A DNA stretch of 46,988 nt, taken from the IMG/VR virus record IMGVR_UViG_3300017928_000003, positions 1-46,988 of that record; one strand, 5' to 3'. The position numbers and the translations under genes were made by a program. Position 1 is the stretch's first letter. Each line of letters begins with the position of its first letter. The notes under the pieces were generated by a model. That model saw only the letters and a program-made list of their open reading frames with translations. It had not been told where the DNA came from and ran no database searches. Of this stretch, positions 33,034-40,662 are shown in pieces. This DNA comes from a virus.

Positions 33034-34323
33034 ATGAGACGTTCAGATATTTTTGAGACTTTTGTCAAGATAGCCGAAGAAAAGGGCTTGGTTTCCAAAG
33101 GTTCACCAGAATCTGTGAAGGAAACTTTAGAAAAGACTCATCGTGCCGATTCTTTAAGTATTGAGGATATTGCTCATTTGTATAACACCAAACCTGGTGC
33201 TCCCAAGGAGATGGAATATAAGAAAAATATCGTGGAAATTGCTCATCCTGAGCCTCAAGTGCTGTTTAATTCCTATGATAAGCTCAATGCTTTAGTGGAA
33301 AATATTCAAGAGCGTCAGAACATTCTTCTACATATCGTCAACAAAAATTCTCCCGATGGACAGTTGACCAATCGTAAATATGCCAAACGCGACTTCATTC
33401 TTTCTTTGGTGAGAGTGGGCAACGATATGGATAATCGTGGTCAGTCTGATCTAGTGACTTTAGCTGATGCTTGTTTGTATCAAGCTACAGCTAAATCTCT
33501 AAAGAAAAACGCTCAATTACAGCTAATTATTCCACTTATCGCTGCCGCGATGGGAGGATTATATGCTAAACAGCATCTTCGTTTTCATAGCGATGGTTTT
33601 GAAAGAGATTATCAGAAGGCGGTGGCTGAATTAGACGATTTGCTCAATTCTAATAGTAATTTTGGGGTAGGATACGAATATAAACCAGAATTTATTACTC
33701 GAGTCAATGATATCAAGAATAAGTTAAACGATTTAAACACTTCCGTTCAATCCGTTTTACCGGAGTTAGATAAATTGGAAGCGCCACATACCGGATCTGA
33801 ATTGGTCACCATTGCTAAACAACCAGACACCCATGAAGCCCTACATGCTCTGCAAGAGTTTAAGAAAGTAGTAGGAGAAGTATATCCATATTTACGTCAA
33901 GTAGTGGCTGACTTTAGCAATGAAGGCTATAAACAACGCCAAATTCAAGATAAGGGATGGTTAACTGGCGTGGTAGATAGCACCGAGGTATTGCACGGTG
34001 GCAAAGGGTTAATTGCGGATGATTTTGATGATGTAGCTCATGCCTTACAAACTATCTTCTATGATGTGGCAAATATTCAGAAATCTTTATCTGGTGCTGA
34101 TAATGCTGCTGCTCTAGCTCAACAACAATTACAATCCGCCCAAGCTAGTATGCCGGGTGAAGAAGCTTCTCAAGAACCAGAATCTGCCTCAGTACCTCTT
34201 CCAACTGCCCACGAAATGGGTGGTAGAACTTCCACAGTTCCTGCTAATCCGGTGGAACAAGATCAGGCTTCCCAGTTGGAAAAAGAACTCTCCGACTTCT
34301 CTTGGGAAGATTTAAAGGGCTAA
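33034..34323 (+). CDS. Hypothetical virion protein, N-terminal paralogue of 28550
   Basis: 429 aa from ATG 33034, with SD GGTGGGA; an in-frame ATG at 32983 would add 17 residues of poor protein-like sequence and has no SD. The N-terminus FVKIAEEKGLV and IVEIAHPEPQ parallels the gene at 28550. One moderately hydrophobic helix (LQLIIPLIAAAMGGLYA, about 161-177) follows. The rest is helical with LDDLLNSNSN and KLNDLNTSVQSVLPELDK coiled-coil-like stretches, and a Pro/Ser/Glu tail. A TATAAT hexamer lies at 33012-33017. Role unknown. Confidence 0.77.
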   Translation: MRRSDIFETFVKIAEEKGLVSKGSPESVKETLEKTHRADSLSIEDIAHLYNTKPGAPKEMEYKKNIVEIAHPEPQVLFNSYDKLNALVENIQERQNILLHIVNKNSPDGQLTNRKYAKRDFILSLVRVGNDMDNRGQSDLVTLADACLYQATAKSLKKNAQLQLIIPLIAAAMGGLYAKQHLRFHSDGFERDYQKAVAELDDLLNSNSNFGVGYEYKPEFITRVNDIKNKLNDLNTSVQSVLPELDKLEAPHTGSELVTIAKQPDTHEALHALQEFKKVVGEVYPYLRQVVADFSNEGYKQRQIQDKGWLTGVVDSTEVLHGGKGLIADDFDDVAHALQTIFYDVANIQKSLSGADNAAALAQQQLQSAQASMPGEEASQEPESASVPLPTAHEMGGRTSTVPANPVEQDQASQLEKELSDFSWEDLKG

Positions 34324-34333
34324 TCGAATTATT

Positions 34334-34362
34334 TTGACCAAATCTGGGAATAATACTATATC
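34334..34362 (+). promoter_or_regulatory. Sigma70-like promoter for the structural gene at 34437
   Basis: TTGACC (34334-34339) and TATATC (34357-34362) are separated by 17 bases, the optimal distance. A start near 34369 would give a leader of about 68 bases containing a hairpin (CGATT with AATCG, 34393-34407) and a short reading frame at 34390. Motif-based; not tested. Confidence 0.5.
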
Positions 34363-34389
34363 CCTGATGTAAGTCAAAGGTGTAAGTAT

Positions 34390-34446
34390 ATGCCGATTGC
34401 AAAAATCGAGCATTCAAGATTAAATAGGAAAATAAAATGTCTCTAA
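34390..34446 (+). CDS. Short reading frame overlapping the next start, 18 codons
   Basis: ATG 34390 to TAA 34444-34446 encodes MPIAKIEHSRLNRKIKCL and runs past the ATG of the next gene at 34437 in another frame. AAAGGTG (34376-34382) is a good SD at 7 bases. The hairpin CGATT/AATCG lies inside it. Translation of this frame could modulate the next gene (inference); it may equally be chance. Confidence 0.25.
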   Translation: MPIAKIEHSRLNRKIKCL

Positions 34447-35237
34447 AACTTTTACAACCAGGCATTCAGCCTTTGGGTCAATTTGATGGTCTCGACTCTG
34501 ACGTATTAACGTTGAAGGGTGGAGAAGTTGTTTCTTTTGCTTCTACCCAAACCTCTGGTCAACCAGGTGTTACTACTGCGAGTTTGGATAAAGCGGCTTA
34601 TGATTCATTCGACGGATACGTCAATGGTGGCAGCAACGTCTTTTATCGTCCAGTGGTAACTAGACTGTGGAATGGTACTAACCTTCCTGCTGACGGTTAT
34701 ACTGCTGTAACAGCTAGTGCTCCAGTGGGCGCTGCAACCGGTCGTCCTTTGATGCTCGCTGACGATGGTATTACTGGTTACGGTACTCTCTTCGGTACTG
34801 TAGTTGGTGGTACTGTTGGTCAAGTTTCCTACGGTCCAAACAGCGTTGTTGCTTCTGCTAACTTGCTCGGACCTCACACCGCTACCGGTTCTGGTAAAGT
34901 AACTTGCTGGGATAAGCCAGGTCTCTACGCCGTCTCCTTGGACGCTGTCGATACTACCGCTTCTACTGGTTTAGTTCCAACTAACGTTACAACTGCTACC
35001 GTCGGCGTTGCCCTTGGATTCACTTCCTTGGGACTCTTGACTCCAAGCGGTTCTGCTCAAGACATTACTCACGGTCTAGTGAGCGTGGGTCACTTCGTTG
35101 AGTTCAACACCAACGGTTCTTTGGTTACTACTCCTAACTTCCTAGTTGCCGCTCTCAATAGCCCATCTGGTAACGTTAGCTCGCTTGGTCCAAGATCCTT
35201 CGCCTTTGCTACTATTTACTTTGCTCCAAAGAGCTAA
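34437..35237 (+). CDS. Abundant virion protein next to the capsid gene (decoration/collar candidate)
   Basis: 266 aa, Gly/Thr/Ser/Val-rich and beta-predicted. It opens MSLKLLQPGIQPLGQFDGLD with KGGEVVSF, then GYGTLFGTVVGGTVGQVSYG, HTATGSGKVTCWDKPGLYAV and THGLVSVGHFVEF. The LLQP-PLGQFDG and TATGSGKVT-WDKPGLY blocks are recalled from memory in proteins encoded next to major capsid genes of large phages, possibly head decoration. SD AGGAAA. It has its own sigma70-like promoter (34334-34362) and intrinsic terminator (35266-35304), which suggest high, independent expression. Codons are biased to C-ending forms. Confidence 0.8.
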   Translation: MSLKLLQPGIQPLGQFDGLDSDVLTLKGGEVVSFASTQTSGQPGVTTASLDKAAYDSFDGYVNGGSNVFYRPVVTRLWNGTNLPADGYTAVTASAPVGAATGRPLMLADDGITGYGTLFGTVVGGTVGQVSYGPNSVVASANLLGPHTATGSGKVTCWDKPGLYAVSLDAVDTTASTGLVPTNVTTATVGVALGFTSLGLLTPSGSAQDITHGLVSVGHFVEFNTNGSLVTTPNFLVAALNSPSGNVSSLGPRSFAFATIYFAPKS

Positions 35238-35238
35238 T

Positions 35239-35250
35239 CTGACTAGTCAG
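35239..35250. other. 12-bp perfect palindrome after the stop codon
   Basis: CTGACTAGTCAG directly follows the TAA (35235-35237), 15 bases before the terminator stem. It could be a binding site or a dimerisation/processing element. No loop exists, so an RNA hairpin would be poor. Confidence 0.35.
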
Positions 35251-35265
35251 TTTAGTTGAAATCTT

Positions 35266-35304
35266 AAAACAACCAGCTCATTCGAGCTGGTTGTTTTGTT
35301 TTTT
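35266..35304 (+). terminator. Strong intrinsic terminator
   Basis: AAAACAACCAGCTC (35266-35279) pairs perfectly over 14 bp with GAGCTGGTTGTTTT (35284-35297), tetraloop ATTC, followed by G and T6. A textbook rho-independent terminator separating the 34437 gene from the capsid gene. Confidence 0.92.
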
Positions 35305-35325
35305 ATGCATTTAAAATTCAAAATA

Positions 35326-35382
35326 TGGTAATATTGAGTTATTCTTGTTGATACGCAATTTGCGTATGCTGGTTTTTCCGGC
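35326..35382 (+). promoter_or_regulatory. Capsid gene leader: extended -10 and two hairpins
   Basis: TGGTAATAT (35326-35334) fits an extended -10. About 17 bases later a perfect 7-bp hairpin ATACGCA/TGCGTAT (35351-35367, loop ATT) is followed at once by a 5-bp hairpin GCTGG/CCGGC (35368-35382, one G-U pair, loop T5). The SD GTGGAG is at 35402-35407. Such 5' hairpins often protect abundant capsid mRNAs; inferred here. Confidence 0.5.
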
Positions 35383-35412
35383 AAACATTTCCAATAAAAA
35401 CGTGGAGAACAC

Positions 35413-36426
35413 ATGAATATGTTCAATAACCAAGGCGCAGTAAACGCCTCATCCCTTAAGGATGCACTACAGACTCTCGTCAAGTATGCTGCTATTCTCG
35501 AAGAGAACACCCCAGCAAATCAAGGCTTGGCAGGTCAACCATCTTTGTCTGATGACAAGCGTGATGAGTTGATTTCTCGTGCCATTATGACCCAAGACGG
35601 TAAAATTGCTCTAGCTCAGGCTATGGCAAACCCAATCCGTAGAAACCTAGATTATCATGGTATCGCTCGTCGTGCCTTGGTGGTCGATCCATTGCCACAA
35701 GGTGCTATGCCAACTTACGATAGAGATATCGATGTTGCCGCTGTAGTTATCTCCAGCAACGGTACTGGTCCAGAATCCAGAGTATTCGGTGACAGAGTAG
35801 TTGTCCCTGAATTCGAAGTTTACGCAAATCCAACCGTTAGAATCGCCGAAGTCAAGCGTCGTAGATTCAACGTTATCGATAGAGCAGTCCAGAAGGCTCG
35901 TCAAGAAATCATGGCTCAAGAAGACGCAAACGTTTTCGCAGCTTTGGATGCAGCCGCTTCTGTGGAAAATACTCTAACCGACATCGCTGATGCCGGTCTT
36001 CTCAAGAGAGACTTGGTTGAAATCAAGCAACAAGTTGATCGTTGGGACTTAGTTACTACCAAGTACTTCATGAACATCAATGAGTTCACTGACATCCTCA
36101 AGTGGGGTTCTGGTGGTGGACAAGGCGTTGGTGGTGGAGACTTCGATCCAGTAACCATGCGTGAAGTTCTACAAACTGGTCTTTACGCTCATATTTGGGG
36201 TACTGACATTATGGTAAGCAAGATTGTTCCTCCTGGAACGATATACGGCGTAGCAGATCCTGAATTCGTCGGAGTCATGCCAATTCGTCAAGACATTGAA
36301 GTCTTGCCAGCAGACGAACCAAAGCAATTGAAGCTTGGATGGGTCGTCAGTGAAATAATTGGTATAGCGATAGTTAACCCACGTAGTGTTGCGGCCGGTA
36401 GGAAATCGGTTGTCATCGGGGCTTGA
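35413..36426 (+). CDS. Major capsid protein (HK97-type fold expected)
   Basis: 337 aa. Evidence: ARRALVVDPLPQGAMPTYDR, PESRVFGDRVVVPEFEVYAN and NPTVRIAEVKRRRFNVIDRA are the pattern of a capsid family of large tailed phages, with a long helix following (QKARQEIMAQEDANVFAALD) and a C-terminal WGTDIMVSKIVPPGTIYGVA. Position, codon bias (GTT, AAC, TTC, CGT), its own leader and a strong terminator all agree. It is about the usual length. Residues 1-75 are helical and could be a short delta-domain. A LAGLIDADG endonuclease follows. The fold is inferred from family resemblance. Confidence 0.88.
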   Translation: MNMFNNQGAVNASSLKDALQTLVKYAAILEENTPANQGLAGQPSLSDDKRDELISRAIMTQDGKIALAQAMANPIRRNLDYHGIARRALVVDPLPQGAMPTYDRDIDVAAVVISSNGTGPESRVFGDRVVVPEFEVYANPTVRIAEVKRRRFNVIDRAVQKARQEIMAQEDANVFAALDAAASVENTLTDIADAGLLKRDLVEIKQQVDRWDLVTTKYFMNINEFTDILKWGSGGGQGVGGGDFDPVTMREVLQTGLYAHIWGTDIMVSKIVPPGTIYGVADPEFVGVMPIRQDIEVLPADEPKQLKLGWVVSEIIGIAIVNPRSVAAGRKSVVIGA

Positions 36427-36470
36427 TCCTGAATAATATCCAATAGTTAGCAATAACTAATTGAAACTTG

Positions 36471-36500
36471 AAAAAGCTATCGTATGATAGCTTTTTCTTT
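36471..36500 (+). terminator. Intrinsic terminator after the capsid gene
   Basis: AAAAAGCTATC (36471-36481) pairs with GATAGCTTTTT (36486-36496) over 11 bp, loop GTAT, then CTTT. Because it is flanked by A5 and T5 it could act on both strands. It ends the capsid transcript before the endonuclease gene. Confidence 0.88.
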
Positions 36501-36523
36501 GTTATATAGCAGGTGTGTATGTA

Positions 36524-36536
36524 TATAATGTGGAGC
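36524..36536 (+). promoter_or_regulatory. TATAAT directly before an SD
   Basis: TATAAT (36524-36529) is followed by GTGGAG, which is the SD for the endonuclease at 36541. A similar arrangement precedes the GIY-YIG gene at 137 (TATAAT 117-122, then TATAGGAGA). A transcript starting at the normal distance would lose the SD, so a -10 role is doubtful. Confidence 0.25.
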
Positions 36537-36540
36537 TTTT

Positions 36541-37380
36541 ATGATTTCTGTAGAATTATATGAAGAATGTAAAAAATTATATTTAGGCGGTCATTCAATA
36601 TCTAAAATTTGTTTGGAAAAACATTTGGATAGGCACAATTTGGGGCGTCGTTTTAAAAAAGATGGAATAAATGTTGGATTAGGTTGCTCAAATGCTCGAA
36701 CATATAATCTAAATGAGCATTATTTTGACCATATTGATTCTGAAGAAAAAGCATATATGTTAGGATTCATATATGCGGATGGTAATAATCTATTTCAAAC
36801 AAATAGAATTGCGATACAACTATCGATTGTAGATAAGGAGATACTTCAAAAATTTTCTCAAATTATGTTCGGACAAGAGAATTTAAAATATCGCAAGAAT
36901 AAAAATAATAAAGGAATTGAATTTGAATATGTGTCTTTAAGTATGTATAGCAAACATATGAGCCAGCATCTTGCTACCTTGGGCGTGGTAGAAGCCAAAT
37001 CCCATAAAATTGTCTTTCCTGACTGGCTTGATAAGTCTTTGTATCGTCATTTTATCCGAGGACTAATCGATGGGGATGGTTGGATTTATCTGCCCAATGA
37101 TAATCGAGATAGTCCTAATGTTGGACTAATTTGCACTCGCAAGTTAAATGATTTTCTAAAAGACTATTTTGAGAAAGAATTGAGGCTCAAATCTTATTTA
37201 GTCAAGGCATATAAACAGGATTTCGAAGTTATGTGTGAAATTCGTGTTAAGAACTATCACCAATGCAAAATATTTTTGGACTGGCTGTACAAGAGCGCCA
37301 CTATCTCTTTGCAGAGGAAGTATGAATTATATCAGGAATTTCTCAACCGATACGATAATTTGAGAGATCAAAACAAGTAA
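36541..37380 (+). CDS. LAGLIDADG homing endonuclease next to capsid gene
   Basis: 279 aa. First motif LGFIYADGN (74-82) and second IRGLIDGDG (172-180), with metal-binding D80 and D179. Residues 1-45 form a helix-turn-helix (LYLGGHSISKICLEKHLDRH). It is the sister of the minus-strand enzyme at 26800 (same length, same HTH-LAGLIDADG-DWLY layout). It lies 114 bases after the capsid gene behind the terminator, so the capsid or the next gene is the likely homing target. AT-rich codons differ from the C-biased capsid gene. SD GTGGAG. Confidence 0.94.
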   Translation: MISVELYEECKKLYLGGHSISKICLEKHLDRHNLGRRFKKDGINVGLGCSNARTYNLNEHYFDHIDSEEKAYMLGFIYADGNNLFQTNRIAIQLSIVDKEILQKFSQIMFGQENLKYRKNKNNKGIEFEYVSLSMYSKHMSQHLATLGVVEAKSHKIVFPDWLDKSLYRHFIRGLIDGDGWIYLPNDNRDSPNVGLICTRKLNDFLKDYFEKELRLKSYLVKAYKQDFEVMCEIRVKNYHQCKIFLDWLYKSATISLQRKYELYQEFLNRYDNLRDQNK

Positions 37381-37397
37381 TTATTTTACATCTACCT

Positions 37398-38024
37398 ATG
37401 AGCCTCGATCGTTTATTAAAACAAGCCGAATACTTCGAAAAATTGTCGCAACAAGACCCATATGATAGTAATTTGCGTAATTTGGTAGTGAATACTCGCC
37501 CCGATGGACGCAATTTTTCATTTCGTGAAGTAGTGGATGTAGTGTTACAAGATCTAACATCTTTGGATCGAAGTGAAAAGGATCCGGAGGTTTCCCAAGC
37601 TAGTCATGGATTATTGAATATTCTTAATAGCCTGGAAGTTCCCGATCCCAATGCTATGTTAAATGCAGCGAAGGCGGCTAATAATGTTATTCAACAGAGA
37701 TATGCTAATGATGCTGAAAAAACCAAAATAGCCAAATATCTAGTATCTCTGACGCAAATCATCATCAATAAGTATTTTACCCAAAAATCCACAGATACGT
37801 CTGGTGGTGATGTGACCACCGAAGGAACTTATGTGTTTCTGCAAAGAATATTTAATACTCTTCATAGCGGTCAATCTTTAAATGAGAATGATGCCAATGA
37901 GTGGAAAAATTCTCGTACCTTTTATGTGCGACGACTTAATGGGTTAAATTCTCTACCCAATTTGACACCATCTCAGCAAAACGAGAAACAACTAATCGAA
38001 TTTGTGATCAGCAAATTGCACTAA
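37398..38024 (+). CDS. Hypothetical helical protein
   Basis: 208 aa. Helical N-terminus (LDRLLKQAEYFEKLSQQ), a middle stretch with VVDVVLQDLTSLDRSEKDP and IAKYLVSLTQIIINKYF, and a C-terminus with LPNLTPSQQNEKQLIEFVIS. No SD is evident in front of the ATG, and the gene follows the endonuclease stop by 17 bases. No family recognised. By position between capsid and fibre genes, an assembly or tail protein. Confidence 0.72.
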   Translation: MSLDRLLKQAEYFEKLSQQDPYDSNLRNLVVNTRPDGRNFSFREVVDVVLQDLTSLDRSEKDPEVSQASHGLLNILNSLEVPDPNAMLNAAKAANNVIQQRYANDAEKTKIAKYLVSLTQIIINKYFTQKSTDTSGGDVTTEGTYVFLQRIFNTLHSGQSLNENDANEWKNSRTFYVRRLNGLNSLPNLTPSQQNEKQLIEFVISKLH

Positions 38025-38099
38025 ATATTCTTATTGTCTCTTGTGTGAAAATTTTCCATAGAAAAATGAGTGATATTCCTGTATTTCTTTGGAGATTAT

Positions 38100-39320
38100 A
38101 TGCCAGATAATGAAACATTTTTTCAAAAACTGACCGATATTAATTTTACGGTGAAAAATCTTTCACCTATCAGGAAAATACATATCTTCAATTACCCTAT
38201 TTTCCCTGGTCAGACCCGAGATCTATTAGCCATTCCAGAGATTTCAGAAGCAGATATCCGACACTCTTTAATTAAAGGAGAGCTGGCTAATTTTATTCGC
38301 ATGGGAGTGATCGATATTGTATCTAGCAGTATAGATTTGGTACAAGAAGATGCTAGTCAAGAAAATTTTTTAGTTAATGCGGGTTTGGTTGTTAATTCTC
38401 TGTTAGAGGCGCCCTTTACACAAACACAAACCGTATATGTTAATAAGGCAGGTAGTGATACTTTAGGGACAGGTTCCTTGGTTCTACCATTTCAAACTAT
38501 TAGTCATGCTCTTTCAGTCATTACAGACGCTTCACAAACTAAAGTATACAATATTACTGTAGGTGCCGGAGAATATACTGAAGATCTTCTCATTCGCCCT
38601 TGGGTTGGTATAACTGGGGTGCCCGGAACCAGCGCTTTTGAAGGATTAACTACTGTTACTGTTAATTCTATTAGTTTTTCTCCATTATGGGCTGGTCCTA
38701 CTTATAATGTGTCTTGGATGAGTCACATTACTTTTAATAATCAGCCTATATTTAATTTTAGCACTTTAAGCAGTATAAATGGACAATTAACATTTTTCGA
38801 TTGCTTATTTAATTCTGGTGCCACTTATATTGGTGCTGGTAGTGGTAATGTTAATAATATTAATTGGGACGATTGCTTATCTTATGCCTTAGTTACCGTT
38901 AAAGACTGTCAATTTTTCTTTATGACTGGCGGATCACTAATTCAGATTACTGGCGGAGGTAATGCTCTTGATATTACTTCCACTGTGGAGGCAACTACTT
39001 GGTTAGCCTTACAGTGTGCTGTGAATGGCAATGTTAACTTACATACTCCTTTAATTAATCCAGTAGTGACCGCTCAATTGGTGGGGTGCGCGGTAGTAGG
39101 TACTCTAACTCTTAATGGCAATGTTACTTACACTTCCACGGCTACTGGAATACCATCCAGTATTACATTGTTAAATTCTGCACCGCCACCCGTATTATCC
39201 ACACAGGCCAATGCTATAGGATATGTCCCTACATCCAATGCCAATTGGAATAATAGCGCCCCCACCACCGTTACTGCTGCTTTAGACCGTATTGCCGCTA
39301 AAATAGGTCCTATTTCATAA
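38100..39320 (+). CDS. Fibre/tailspike-like protein with beta-helix
   Basis: 406 aa from ATG 38100, with SD TTTGGAG; an in-frame GTG at 38070 is rejected. Residues about 13-85 are an N-terminal anchor: IHIFNYPIFPGQTRDLLAIP, DIRHSLIKGELANFI and SSSIDLVQED. The fibre at 41374 shares it (IFIFNYPINYGDTRDILAIP, SSNIDLIQ). After about residue 110, VYVNKAGSDTLGTGSLVLPF with FQTISHAL marks the start of a right-handed beta-helix, as in tailspike and pectate lyase-like proteins, followed by repeating strands. A collar such as TAALDRIAAK is at the C-terminus. Host surface recognition is inferred. Confidence 0.84.
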   Translation: MPDNETFFQKLTDINFTVKNLSPIRKIHIFNYPIFPGQTRDLLAIPEISEADIRHSLIKGELANFIRMGVIDIVSSSIDLVQEDASQENFLVNAGLVVNSLLEAPFTQTQTVYVNKAGSDTLGTGSLVLPFQTISHALSVITDASQTKVYNITVGAGEYTEDLLIRPWVGITGVPGTSAFEGLTTVTVNSISFSPLWAGPTYNVSWMSHITFNNQPIFNFSTLSSINGQLTFFDCLFNSGATYIGAGSGNVNNINWDDCLSYALVTVKDCQFFFMTGGSLIQITGGGNALDITSTVEATTWLALQCAVNGNVNLHTPLINPVVTAQLVGCAVVGTLTLNGNVTYTSTATGIPSSITLLNSAPPPVLSTQANAIGYVPTSNANWNNSAPTTVTAALDRIAAKIGPIS

Positions 39321-39322
39321 TT

Positions 39323-40561
39323 TTAACGTAATACCGCTTGTCGAAGCATTTCTAACAGATATTCTTTATCATTATGCTCGGGATGTTCCAAAATTTCCTG
39401 ATAGCAAACATCTAAAAGTGCCTTCATTCTGGGACCGGGGGTCATTCCCGCTTTTAGAAGATCGTCTCCGTTAATTTGCATAGCCTTACGAGAATGTACC
39501 GTGGTATCTTGGTATTTTGCCAGCAGCGTTTCCGCAGGCACGTCCATGGCTCTGGTTAACTTTATAAATTCATTATAGGTATGCTCCCATGGGTCGGGGG
39601 CTTCATTCTTGAACTTTGCTATAAACTTCCTGTAGGGAAACGCTCCGTCTTCTAGGTGCTGAAAATCTAACAACCTTTGCAGTAGGAAAGCAACTCTCTT
39701 GATGGATTTGTTTGAGAATTTAAGATCAATAAGCTCCTGCTCCACTAGTAAGTGTGGTAACTTGTTGTAGAGTAAGGCTAAACGGGTTTCTAACTCACCC
39801 GCACATTGATTCAGTGACGGAATTAGGGGAAGTTGTCGTCCCATCAAGCATGGACAGACAATATCCAAGGCTCCGGACATGTGTAGGTACATAACTCCAG
39901 CATGAGGGCGTGAAGTCATAAGAGTTTTGCTTAGTTCGTCATTGATACGTTCTTTGGAAACCTTCTTCAAGGTTTCCAAAGAATCTATCATTCCCTGAAA
40001 GGTTTCATCATGGATAGCGAAGCCAAAACGTGCAGCGAAACGAGCTGCTCGCATAATACGTAAACCGTCTTCTTGGAATCGTTTTTGTGGAACCCCCACA
40101 GCACGAATGAGACCAATCTTAATGTCTTCGTATCCGTGAAAAGGATCCACGCCCACATTGCTTACTGGATCGAAGGCTATGGCGTTGATGGTAAAATCTC
40201 GACGAGCCAAATCTTCCGTGATGTTTGTAACAAATTGGACCGATGCCGGACGACGTCCATCTCGATATTCACCTTCTACTCGAAAAGTGGTGACTTCGAA
40301 ATGATTTTCCACGCCTTCGCCCATGCATACCGTCACTGTGCCATGTTGCAGTCCCGTAGGAATGGTTCTTTCAAACAGTTGGATGACTTGTTCAGGCGAA
40401 GCGTTAGTAGTAATGTCCCAATCTTTGGGCTGTAGTCCAAGATGTAGGTCTCGTACGCACCCTCCTACGATGTAGGCTTGAAAACCTGGATTCTGTAGAA
40501 TGTTACAAATTTCGATAGCTTTTGGATGAATTAGGGGCTGAAAAAGACGATTATGTGACAT
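39323..40561 (-). CDS. cca: CCA tRNA nucleotidyltransferase (class II)
   Basis: 412 aa from ATG 40561 on the minus strand. Adds or repairs the 3' CCA of tRNAs. Every core motif is present: G33-G34-C-V-R37-D38; catalytic D47-W-D49-I-T-T; R120-R121-D122-F123-T124; and the base-selecting E164-D165-x-x-R168, followed by RAARFAARFGF. Length matches bacterial CCA enzymes. In-frame GTG 40615 and ATG 40573 are alternative starts, but none of the three has an SD. A TTGACA-N16-TATGTT promoter places the transcript start almost at ATG 40561, favouring a leaderless mRNA. It is opposite to the fibre operon and ends 2 bases from the gene at 38100. Probably a phage auxiliary gene sustaining tRNA supply. Confidence 0.93.
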   Translation of the reverse strand: MSHNRLFQPLIHPKAIEICNILQNPGFQAYIVGGCVRDLHLGLQPKDWDITTNASPEQVIQLFERTIPTGLQHGTVTVCMGEGVENHFEVTTFRVEGEYRDGRRPASVQFVTNITEDLARRDFTINAIAFDPVSNVGVDPFHGYEDIKIGLIRAVGVPQKRFQEDGLRIMRAARFAARFGFAIHDETFQGMIDSLETLKKVSKERINDELSKTLMTSRPHAGVMYLHMSGALDIVCPCLMGRQLPLIPSLNQCAGELETRLALLYNKLPHLLVEQELIDLKFSNKSIKRVAFLLQRLLDFQHLEDGAFPYRKFIAKFKNEAPDPWEHTYNEFIKLTRAMDVPAETLLAKYQDTTVHSRKAMQINGDDLLKAGMTPGPRMKALLDVCYQEILEHPEHNDKEYLLEMLRQAVLR

Positions 40562-40568
40562 ATGCGGT

Positions 40569-40596
40569 AACATAAAGTTTAAAATTTGGGTGTCAA
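40569..40596 (-). promoter_or_regulatory. Sigma70 promoter for the CCA gene
   Basis: On the minus strand TTGACA (40596-40591) is 16 bases before TATGTT (40574-40569). The -35 is perfect, the -10 is 4 of 6. Transcription would start at about 40562, next to ATG 40561. It gives the gene host-type expression independent of the late plus-strand operon. Confidence 0.6.
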
Positions 40597-40619
40597 GCCC
40601 TTTCTTCAGCCGCACTTAG

Positions 40620-40639
40620 ATAATATTTCGATATATTAT
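40620..40639. promoter_or_regulatory. AT-rich hairpin before the gene at 40663
   Basis: ATAATAT (40620-40626) pairs with ATATTAT (40633-40639), loop TTCGAT. Together with TATTAT strings it may be part of the plus-strand promoter region for 40663; no -35 is evident. AT-only stems are weak, so the call is tentative. Confidence 0.3.
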
Positions 40640-40662
40640 TGTAATCTCAATAGGAATTCTAC

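Noticed and set aside
35366-35416. 16-codon frame ending on the capsid start (ATGA overlap)
   Set aside because: No SD precedes it and its start lies in a hairpin stem, so the overlap is likely fortuitous.
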